From CAZQIO01 sp964593405 (lineage in GTDB: Bacteria > Patescibacteriota > Minisyncoccia > Minisyncoccales > GBS-2), in contig CAZQIO010000027.1 in assembly GCA_964593405.1 (NCBI GenBank), positions 1 through 7,534 on the forward strand: a DNA stretch of 7,534 nucleotides. The letters run 5' to 3'. The notes below the pieces were generated by a model. That model made no database searches. It was not told the origin of the DNA and saw only the letters and a list, made by a program, of their open reading frames with translations. A program made the translations under genes and the position numbers. Positions 1 through 5,006 of this stretch are shown here, piece after piece. How positions within the stretch are numbered: the stretch's first letter is position 1; each line of letters opens with the position of its first letter.

Positions 1-17
1 TTCTCAATAAAAATAAA

Positions 18-734
18 ATGAAAAATTCAAATTATCAAAAAAGTTGTTGCGAGGAAAAAGTGAAATCAGATAAAAAAGGATTTTTGACGGGAATATTATA
101 CGGACTTTTACCCCACACTTTTTGTATTCTCTTTATTATCCTTTCTGTCCTAGGAGCAACAACGGCAACGACTTTATTAAAACCACTTCTTTTGAATTCT
201 TACTTTTTCTACATTTTAATTGCTTTATCTTTTCTCTTTGCCACTCTCTCAGCTCTAATTTATCTTAAAAGAAATGGAATCTTATCTTTTTCTGGAATAA
301 AAAGAAAATGGAAATATCTTTCCATTCTTTACGGAACAACAATTTTTGTTAATTTATTTTTGTTTATGTTAATTTTCCCAATCGCTGCTAATTTAAATTC
401 AGGTCAAAATCAAAAAAGCGCAACAAATTCTCTATCCGAGCTGACCTTAAAAGTTGATATTCCTTGTTCTGGCCACGCTCCCTTAATCACTAGCGAGTTA
501 AAAAAGATTGACGGAGTAGAAAATGTTTTATTTCAATTCCCCAATTTGTTTAAAGTGAGTTATGATTCGGGTAAAACCTCAAAACAGGAAATACTTTCAC
601 TAAAAGTTTTCAAAACATACACAGCCATCGTTTTAAACGAATCCACTGTTCAACAAAGCAATCAAGCGGATAGCCAGTCAACTAATCTTGCCGGTAGTTG
701 CTGTGGAGCAAAAGGTTGTGGTTGCAAAAAGTGA
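18..734 (+). CDS. MerT-like three-helix membrane protein fused to an HMA-like domain with a Cys-rich tail
   Basis: This is a 238-residue membrane protein. Three hydrophobic segments are visible at about residues 24-46, 58-83 and 101-124. They are followed by a soluble beta-alpha-beta-type domain at about 140-206 and a tail containing C228, C229, C234 and C236. The N-terminus has a vicinal pair C10-C11. The first helix reads like MerT (Pro-His-x-x-Cys-Ile-Leu, then Leu-Gly), but the usual Cys pair is replaced by H33 and C36. The soluble part resembles a MerP/HMA metallochaperone, except that its loop is C150-Ser-Gly-H153 instead of CxxC. The order helices then HMA matches MerTP-type fusions. 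A role in metal ion transport or delivery is inferred from these thiols and from the copA-like ATPase downstream. The substrate cannot be read from sequence, and copper is more likely than mercury given the neighbour. The start is the first ATG, with an A-rich leader and no clear Shine-Dalgarno. The stop is TGA. Confidence 0.7.
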   Translation: MKNSNYQKSCCEEKVKSDKKGFLTGILYGLLPHTFCILFIILSVLGATTATTLLKPLLLNSYFFYILIALSFLFATLSALIYLKRNGILSFSGIKRKWKYLSILYGTTIFVNLFLFMLIFPIAANLNSGQNQKSATNSLSELTLKVDIPCSGHAPLITSELKKIDGVENVLFQFPNLFKVSYDSGKTSKQEILSLKVFKTYTAIVLNESTVQQSNQADSQSTNLAGSCCGAKGCGCKK

Positions 735-759
735 TTGATAATAAAAAATTAGATAAAAA

Positions 760-1125
760 ATGAGAAATAATAAAATTTGGTTTTTAATTTTATGCTTAAT
801 TCTTCTTGCTTTAATAACAGTCGTAACTGGCCTATTTTTGCGTAAGCAAAAAACTAGCGAGAGCGTTTTTAAAGAAAATAGAGAAAAAGTTCTCTCCCAA
901 CTTTATTTAGCCATTGGAGAAGCTAAGGAAATGGGAAAATATAAATGCTGTATAGAACCACCTTGCACGATGTGTTATTTGGGCGACTGGATATTTAAAG
1001 ACGGAAGTTGTGATTGCGATACGATGATAGCTAAAGGTGAATTGGATAAAGTTTGTCCCCAGTGCATAAAGGGTATAAAGGAAGGAAAGTGTAAATCAAC
1101 CAAAGGAACTTGCCTAATTTTTTAA
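760..1125 (+). CDS. Membrane-anchored Cys-rich putative metal-binding protein
   Basis: This 121-residue protein has one hydrophobic segment at about residues 6-27 flanked by basic residues (N-terminal anchor or uncleaved signal). A charged linker follows, then a dense Cys domain. Cysteines are C63, C64, C69, C72, C84, C86, C99, C102, C111 and C118. They are arranged as CC-x4-C-x2-C, then C-x-C, then C-x2-C. The Pro-Pro-Cys-x-x-Cys stretch at 67-72 is distinctive. I know of unnamed proteins with this Cys layout encoded near heavy-metal ATPases, but cannot name a family. The domain is probably outside the membrane, where it could bind metal or form disulfides. The gene lies 25 bp after the MerT-like gene and 1 bp before the small zinc-ribbon gene, so it is almost certainly co-transcribed. 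The specific function is unknown. Confidence 0.75.
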   Translation: MRNNKIWFLILCLILLALITVVTGLFLRKQKTSESVFKENREKVLSQLYLAIGEAKEMGKYKCCIEPPCTMCYLGDWIFKDGSCDCDTMIAKGELDKVCPQCIKGIKEGKCKSTKGTCLIF

Positions 1126-1126
1126 A

Positions 1127-1285
1127 ATGAAAGAAGAAATTTATTTTTGTCCAATTTGCGGTTTAAAATATAGACAAAAGAAATGGGCAAAAAAATGCGA
1201 GAGTTGGTGCAAAAAATACAAAAGCTGCAATCTCGAAATTATTAAACTTTCGATAAATTATGAAAAAAATAGAACTAAAAATTAA
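1127..1285 (+). CDS. 52-residue Cys-rich zinc-ribbon-like microprotein overlapping the copA start
   Basis: A short gene begins at the ATG one base after the previous stop and ends in TAA inside the ATPase gene, overlapping it by 26 bp. The product starts Met-Lys-Glu-Glu-Ile-Tyr and carries CPICG at residues 8-12, then C24, C28 and C34. A basic Trp/Lys-rich middle is followed by Cys-Asn-Leu-Glu-Ile. The Cys spacing (CxxC, then C-x3-C, then C) is compatible with a small zinc- or copper-binding knuckle. I recall similar tiny proteins beside metal-transporting P-type ATPases in archaea and uncultured bacteria, with the conserved Lys-Lys-Cys-Glu-x-Trp-Cys core and the Ser-Cys-Asn-Leu-Glu-Ile end. 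That is memory, not a search. It fills what would otherwise be a 134-bp gap in a tightly packed operon, which supports it being real. It is probably a cytosolic metal-binding accessory; the function is unproven. Confidence 0.68.
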   Translation: MKEEIYFCPICGLKYRQKKWAKKCESWCKKYKSCNLEIIKLSINYEKNRTKN

Positions 1286-3359
1286 AGGAATGCATTGCGA
1301 ATCTTGCGCCAAAACAATTGAGAAAGCCCTTTTGAAAGAAAAAGGGATTTTTTCTGCTCAGGTTAATTTTAGTTTGGAAAAAGCAATTATTGAATATGAT
1401 CCAGAAAAAATCAAACTTGAAAATATAAAGAAAAAAATCAAAGAAGCAGGTTATGAAGCGTTAGAAAAAGAAGGAGAAATGGCAGATGAAATTAAAAAAG
1501 ATTGGCAGAAATTTTGTTTGGGACTTATTCTAACTATTCCTGTTTGGATTATTGCCACTTTCTTTTATGATCCAAAATTTAATCTTTTGCTTTTTCTTTT
1601 AGCCACCCCGGTTCAAATTATTTTGGGTTTACCTTTTTATCGAGGGGCCTATTTTTCATTAAAGCAGAAAATGGCTGATATGAATGTTTTGGTTTCTTTG
1701 AGCACATCGGCCGCTTATTTCTATTCATTGGCCGCCACTTTCTTTATTTCAGGACCGGTATTTTATGAAGCATCAACTACAGTTTTGACTACTATTACTT
1801 TGGGTATGCTTTTGGAAAAAATTTCGACAAGAAAAGTTGGAGAGGCAATTAAAAAATTGATGGAACTTGAAGCAAAAACAGCCAAAGTTTTAAGAGATGG
1901 TAGAGAAATTGAGATTCCCCTAAACGAAATAAAAAAAGGGGACATTATCATTGTCAGGCCAGGAGAGAAAATCCCAGTCGATGGAATAATTATTGAAGGA
2001 TATTCGACGGTTGATCAATCGATGATTACCGGAGAATCTTTGCCGGCTGAGAAAAAAATAGGAGATGAAGTTTTTGGAGGGACGATTAATAAAGAAGGAG
2101 TTCTTAAAATTAAGGCAACTAAAATTGGAAAAGAAACTACCTTGGCCCAAATTATTAAATTGGTTGAAGAAGCACAGACTCAAAAAGCACCCATCCAAAG
2201 ATTAGCCGATAAAATTGTAAATTATTTTGTGCCAATTGTTGTCATAATCTCGCTAATTTCTTTTTCAATTTGGTATTTTGTAATTGGAAAACCATTTTTG
2301 TTTGCCTTAACTGCTTTGGTTTCTGTTTTAGTCATTGCTTGTCCCTGCGCTTTGGGAATTGCTACTCCCACTGCCATTATGGTTGGGCTCACTAAAGGAG
2401 CAGAAAATGGAATTTTGATTAAAGGAGGGGAGTACTTGGAAAAAATTAGAGAACTCAACACTCTTGTTTTTGATAAAACCGGAACATTAACTAAAGGGAA
2501 ACCAGAAGTTACCGATGTGAGTGGCGATGTTTTGCAATTGGCAGCCAGTTTGGCAACAAACTCTACTCATCCTTTGGATGTTGCTATTGTTAATGAAGCA
2601 AAAAAGAAAAATATCAAATTTTTACCAGTCAAAGATTTTGAGGTAATTCCTGGAAAAGGAATCAAAGGAATTATTAATGGCAAAGAAGTTAAAATGGGAA
2701 ACAGAAGGTTTATTGACAGTGATTTGGGAAAAGAACTTGAAGAAGAGGGAAAAACGGTAATATTTGTTTCGGTAGATGGCAAAATTAAGGGGATGATTGG
2801 ACTTGCCGACACTTTAAAAGAAAATTCAAAAGAAGCAATTGCAAAATTAAAAAAGATGGGGTTTGAAATTTTTATGATTACCGGTGATAATCAAAAAACT
2901 GCCAAAGCAATTGGGAAGAAATTAGGGATTGACAAAATTTTAGCCGAAGTTTTACCCCAAGACAAAGTGAAAGAAATTAAAAAACTCAAGGCCCAAGGAA
3001 AAATAGTAGGCGCCATCGGTGACGGAATCAACGATGCTCCGATGCTGGCTGTGGCTGACGTTGGGATCGCTATGGGAGCTGGAACAGATGTTGCCAAAGA
3101 AACTGGAGGAATTATTTTAATCAAAAACGAAATTATCGATGTTGTTAAAGCAATTGAACTTTCTCGGCTAACATTTTCCAAAATAAAACAGAATTTATTT
3201 TTAGCTTTCATTTATAATGTTTTGGCCATTCCAATTGCTGCTGGTCTCTTTTACCACTGGCTTGGATTTTTATTGAGACCTGAAATTGCCGCACTGGCAA
3301 TGATTTTGTCTGATATCTCAGTGGTTGGAAACTCTCTTTTGTTGAAAAGGTGGAAATAA
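1260..3359 (+). CDS. copA: Heavy-metal P1B-type ATPase, CopA-like copper exporter
   Basis: This 699-residue ATP-driven metal pump has the full domain order of the P1B family. An N-terminal HMA domain carries GMHCESC (C13, C16). Membrane helices begin around residue 84. The actuator loop has TGES at 257-260, and the ion-channel helix has CPC at 361-363, typical of Cu+ pumps. The phosphorylation motif DKTGT starts at D405, the nucleotide-domain His-Pro is at 437-438, and the hinge GDGxND is at 587-592. The penultimate helix has Tyr652-Asn653, as in Cu+ pumps. The last helix reads M681-x-x-S684-D685, where Cu+ pumps usually have MxxSS; this is the one notable deviation. Length is normal for a pump with one HMA domain and a compact nucleotide domain. 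The ATG start overlaps the preceding microprotein gene by 26 bp, implying translational coupling. Copper export is the best guess, but the Asp leaves ion choice slightly open. Confidence 0.93.
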   Translation: MKKIELKIKGMHCESCAKTIEKALLKEKGIFSAQVNFSLEKAIIEYDPEKIKLENIKKKIKEAGYEALEKEGEMADEIKKDWQKFCLGLILTIPVWIIATFFYDPKFNLLLFLLATPVQIILGLPFYRGAYFSLKQKMADMNVLVSLSTSAAYFYSLAATFFISGPVFYEASTTVLTTITLGMLLEKISTRKVGEAIKKLMELEAKTAKVLRDGREIEIPLNEIKKGDIIIVRPGEKIPVDGIIIEGYSTVDQSMITGESLPAEKKIGDEVFGGTINKEGVLKIKATKIGKETTLAQIIKLVEEAQTQKAPIQRLADKIVNYFVPIVVIISLISFSIWYFVIGKPFLFALTALVSVLVIACPCALGIATPTAIMVGLTKGAENGILIKGGEYLEKIRELNTLVFDKTGTLTKGKPEVTDVSGDVLQLAASLATNSTHPLDVAIVNEAKKKNIKFLPVKDFEVIPGKGIKGIINGKEVKMGNRRFIDSDLGKELEEEGKTVIFVSVDGKIKGMIGLADTLKENSKEAIAKLKKMGFEIFMITGDNQKTAKAIGKKLGIDKILAEVLPQDKVKEIKKLKAQGKIVGAIGDGINDAPMLAVADVGIAMGAGTDVAKETGGIILIKNEIIDVVKAIELSRLTFSKIKQNLFLAFIYNVLAIPIAAGLFYHWLGFLLRPEIAALAMILSDISVVGNSLLLKRWK

Positions 3360-3460
3360 TCGTAATTTCGCCCGGTTCCGATCAGAAAATTATTTATAAA
3401 TAAGAAACGCTCAATATTATTAAAAAAGCCGATTTAGAAAAAGTTTTGGAATTGTTTTGA
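3350..3460 (+). pseudogene. Possible decayed small coding remnant between copA and perR
   Basis: One forward frame here looks protein-like on both sides of a single in-frame TAA at 3401-3403. From a GTG at 3350 it reads Val-Glu-Ile-Ile-Val-Ile-Ser-Pro-Gly-Ser-Asp and so on. After the TAA it continues as an amphipathic stretch ending Lys-Ala-Asp-Leu-Glu-Lys-Val-Leu-Glu-Leu-Phe and TGA at 3458-3460. The end looks like a natural C-terminal helix. No family is recognised. AT-rich DNA yields Lys/Leu/Ile-rich frames by chance, so this may be coincidence. The window uses standard stops, so recoding of TAA is unlikely. Confidence 0.2.
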
Positions 3461-3483
3461 AAAGTTTTCCACAGGAAAGAGGC

Positions 3484-3512
3484 TTGACACGTTTTCTTGT
3501 TAGCAATAAAAT
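3484..3512 (+). promoter_or_regulatory. Near-consensus sigma-70-type promoter for the perR operon
   Basis: TTGACA at 3484-3489 is followed by a 17-base spacer and TAAAAT at 3507-3512. The -35 is a perfect match and the -10 has one mismatch. Transcription would start near 3519, giving a leader of about 30 nt before the perR ATG at 3550. It lies in the largest gap between genes in this window and upstream of a transcription unit closed by a terminator at 5425-5455. Confidence 0.75.
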
Positions 3513-3525
3513 CTAAATAGGAATT

Positions 3526-3541
3526 ATTACTAAAAAGTAAT
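3526..3541 (+). promoter_or_regulatory. Inverted repeat just downstream of the promoter, candidate PerR operator
   Basis: ATTACT and AGTAAT form perfect 6-base arms around an AAAA spacer, centred about 14 bases after the predicted transcription start. The AT-rich dyad is in the style of Fur/PerR operators, but it does not match the Bacillus PerR box closely. Its position between promoter and perR suggests autoregulation by blocking transcription. This is inferred from position and symmetry only. Confidence 0.4.
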
Positions 3542-3549
3542 TGAAAATT

Positions 3550-3921
3550 ATGGAGAGATTAACTTGCCAGAAAAAAATTATCTTAGATTATTTAAAATCG
3601 GTGAAAACTCATCCTTCGGCAGAAGAAATTTTTAAAAAGGTCAAAAAAAAGTTGCCCCAAATCAGTTTGGGGACAGTTTATCGGATATTGAAAAATCTAA
3701 AAGAAAAAGGGGAAATTTTGGAAATTCCAGAGAAAATCAAAAGATACGACGGTTTTGTTTTGCCCCATGCCCACTTTGTTTGCGAAAAATGCGGGAAAAT
3801 TTTTGATGTTCAATCAGAATGCGAAAAATGTGAAATTTTAAAAAAGAAAAAATTAAAGGTTGGAAAATTTAAAAAATTTTTCATTCAATTTTATGGAATC
3901 TGCAAAAATTGCCAAAAATAG
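3550..3921 (+). CDS. perR: PerR-type Fur-family peroxide-responsive repressor
   Basis: This is a 123-residue winged-helix metalloregulator of the Fur family. The N-terminal DNA-binding half contains His-Pro-Ser-Ala-Glu-Glu-Ile at 21-27 and Ser-Leu-Gly-Thr-Val-Tyr-Arg at 39-45, the recognition helix. The structural zinc site is C78-x2-C81 and C118-x2-C121. The regulatory metal site can be read against Bacillus subtilis PerR: H21, D67, H73, H75 and D86 correspond to H37, D85, H91, H93 and D104. Having Asp at both carboxylate positions is the PerR rather than Fur pattern, so oxidation of a bound Fe-His site by peroxide is the expected trigger. An additional C91-x2-C94 pair is unusual. I chose the ATG at 3550; the in-frame TTG at 3541 falls in the candidate operator and adds only three residues. 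The gene heads an operon of oxygen-defence genes and overlaps the next one by 29 bp, which supports the assignment. Confidence 0.85.
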   Translation: MERLTCQKKIILDYLKSVKTHPSAEEIFKKVKKKLPQISLGTVYRILKNLKEKGEILEIPEKIKRYDGFVLPHAHFVCEKCGKIFDVQSECEKCEILKKKKLKVGKFKKFFIQFYGICKNCQK

Positions 3922-4129
3922 TACCTTGAAAGAAATTTTGAAAATAAAAGGGGCAGAAGAGATTTTATTAAAGCATGGCGTGCCTTGTCTTTCTTGTCCA
4001 ATGGCTGCCTTTGAAATTGAGAATTTAAAGTTAGAAGAAGTTTGCAAAATCTATGGCCTTGACGCAGAAAAAATAGTCAAAGAAATTAACGATTTTTTGG
4101 AGAAAAAAGGGTCGAAAAATAAAAAATAG
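3893..4129 (+). CDS. DUF1858 redox-disulfide domain protein
   Basis: This 78-residue helical protein has a single DUF1858-like domain (also called hybrid-cluster-associated redox disulfide domain). The recognisable features are Ser-Thr-Leu-Lys-Glu-Ile-Leu near the start and a helix ending Ile-Leu-Leu-Lys-His-Gly. Then comes the paired Cys motif C32-x2-C35-Pro-Met-Ala-Ala, followed by Leu-Glu-Glu-Val-Cys and a C-terminal helix. The CxxC could form a reversible disulfide or bind a cofactor; the family's biochemistry is not settled. The ATG at 3893 fits the family start, while an in-frame TTG at 3860 would add 11 residues read out of the perR coding sequence. The gene overlaps perR by 29 bp and is followed after 4 bp by the NrdD-like gene, so it is part of the peroxide-defence operon. 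The last residues (Gly-Ser-Lys-Asn-Lys-Lys) lie outside the domain. Confidence 0.78.
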   Translation: MESAKIAKNSTLKEILKIKGAEEILLKHGVPCLSCPMAAFEIENLKLEEVCKIYGLDAEKIVKEINDFLEKKGSKNKK

Positions 4130-4431
4130 CACGATGCAAATATCAACAAAAGAAAAAAATTTTTGTCATGACTGTGGCAAAAAAATTCTTTTTGAGGGAA
4201 AAAAGATAAAGAACGGAAAATTTCTTGTTTACGAAAACCAAGGGCAAAAAATTTCTGTTTTCAAATGCAACGATTGTTTTTCAAAAAGCCAAGAATTGAA
4301 AAATTATCAACCTTGCGAAGTTTACTCAAGAATTGTTGGTTATTATCGACCGGTTCAACAATGGAATTTGGGAAAGCAACAAGAATTCAAACAGAGAAAA
4401 GAGTACAAAATAAAAAGGTCGAAAAATAAAA
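4110..4431 (+). repeat. 15-base direct repeat at the ends of two adjacent genes
   Basis: GGTCGAAAAATAAAA occurs at 4110-4124 and again at 4417-4431, each time in the last codons of a gene and just before the next start. It encodes Ser-Lys-Asn-Lys in both cases. The copies lie beyond the conserved domains. This may be a small duplicated gene-end segment or chance in A-rich DNA. Confidence 0.4.
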
Positions 4432-4442
4432 TAAAAAATTAA
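4134..4442 (+). CDS. Stand-alone zinc-ribbon plus glycyl-radical tail resembling the C-terminus of anaerobic ribonucleotide reductase NrdD
   Basis: This 102-residue protein has C11-x2-C14 and C45-x2-C48, a four-Cys zinc ribbon. It is followed by C61-Glu-Val-Tyr-Ser-Arg-Ile-Val-Gly-Tyr-Tyr-Arg-Pro and a Gly-Lys-Gln-Gln-Glu-Phe-Lys tail. This is the layout of the extreme C-terminus of class III ribonucleotide reductase. There a Cys4 zinc site precedes the Arg-Val-x-Gly-Tyr motif with the radical-bearing glycine and a Gly-Lys-Gln-Glu-Glu end. By alignment with E. coli NrdD (Gly681), G69 would be the radical glycine. The catalytic barrel is absent. Small proteins like this are often labelled anaerobic ribonucleoside-triphosphate reductase, which overstates what they contain. 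It sits between a redox-disulfide gene and rubrerythrin in a PerR-headed operon, hinting at a role linked to oxygen damage. Possibilities are a replacement tail as in YfiD/GrcA for pyruvate formate-lyase, a split NrdD subunit, or a zinc-binding protein of other use. The gap to rubrerythrin is 2 bp. Confidence 0.7.
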   Translation: MQISTKEKNFCHDCGKKILFEGKKIKNGKFLVYENQGQKISVFKCNDCFSKSQELKNYQPCEVYSRIVGYYRPVQQWNLGKQQEFKQRKEYKIKRSKNKIKN

Positions 4443-4444
4443 CC

Positions 4445-5005
4445 ATGAAAGATCCAATAACAGTTTCTGATCCAAAGCCAGTTAAAAAAGGATCAAAAAC
4501 ATATGAGAATTTATGGAAGGCTTTTGCAGGGGAGGCTCAGGCCAGAAACAAGTATACTTATTTTGCAAAGATTGCCAGAGAGCAGGGCTTGCACCATATT
4601 GCTGCCATCTTTGAAGAAACGGCAAACCATGAGTTAGAGCATGCAAAAATGATTTGGAAACTTCTAGGAGAATGGTCTGATACTAAAGAAAATCTAAAAA
4701 AGGCAATAGAAGGTGAAAATTACGAGCATACAAAAATGTATCCTGAATTCAAAAAGATAGCTCAAGAAGAAGGATTTGAAGATGCGGTCAAATTTTTCAC
4801 TGAAGTGGCAGAAGTGGAAGAGCAACACGAAAAAAGATTTAAAAGATTACTCGAAGAGTTAGAAAAAGGATTTTTCAAGAGAAAAGAAAGGGCAATGTGG
4901 GTTTGTCGAAATTGTGGGTATGTCCACTGGGGAACTGAACCTCCAAAAGAATGTCCAAATTGCAGACACCCGCAAAGTTATTTTGAGGTAAGATGTCAAT
5001 ACTAA
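4445..5005 (+). CDS. rbr: Rubrerythrin, NADH- or electron-donor-dependent peroxide reductase
   Basis: This 186-residue cytosolic non-haem iron protein reduces hydrogen peroxide to water in anaerobes. A four-helix ferritin-like domain occupies about residues 18-142 and carries the di-iron ligands. These are E30 in Gly-Glu-Ala-Gln-Ala-Arg-Asn, E63-x2-H66, the E91/E94 pair, and E125-x2-H128. A C-terminal rubredoxin-like domain has C154-x2-C157-Gly-Tyr and C170-x2-C173, which bind the single iron that passes electrons to the di-iron site. Length and domain order match classical rubrerythrins, apart from a slightly longer N-terminus. It is encoded 1 bp before superoxide reductase and downstream of perR, so it would remove the peroxide that superoxide reductase makes. 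Regulation by the upstream PerR is inferred. The electron donor is not visible here; superoxide reductase's own rubredoxin-like centre or a separate rubredoxin are candidates. Confidence 0.95.
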   Translation: MKDPITVSDPKPVKKGSKTYENLWKAFAGEAQARNKYTYFAKIAREQGLHHIAAIFEETANHELEHAKMIWKLLGEWSDTKENLKKAIEGENYEHTKMYPEFKKIAQEEGFEDAVKFFTEVAEVEEQHEKRFKRLLEELEKGFFKRKERAMWVCRNCGYVHWGTEPPKECPNCRHPQSYFEVRCQY

Positions 5006-5006
5006 T

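Noticed and set aside
18..734. Mercury resistance operon.
   Set aside because: No MerA or MerR is present, and the characteristic Cys pairs of MerT and MerP are altered; the neighbouring ATPase points to copper-type metals.
1763..3211. Several minus-strand open frames across copA.
   Set aside because: They mirror the codon structure of the P1B ATPase, whose motifs are all present on the + strand; none shows a recognisable domain.
3465..3473. TTTTCCACA resembles a DnaA box.
   Set aside because: A single copy with no cluster, no AT-unwinding region context beyond the general AT richness, and no replication genes nearby.
3466..3478. TTTCC-ACA-GGAAA palindrome just upstream of the -35 element.
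   Set aside because: Arms of five bases around a three-base centre are easily found by chance in this composition; not strong enough to call an operator.
3541..3549. TTG start for the PerR-type gene.
   Set aside because: It lies within the candidate operator and adds three residues not typical of the family; ATG at 3550 gives the normal Fur-family start.
3860..3892. TTG start for the DUF1858 gene.
   Set aside because: The additional residues derive from the A/T-rich perR coding region in another frame, and the domain begins properly after the ATG at 3893.
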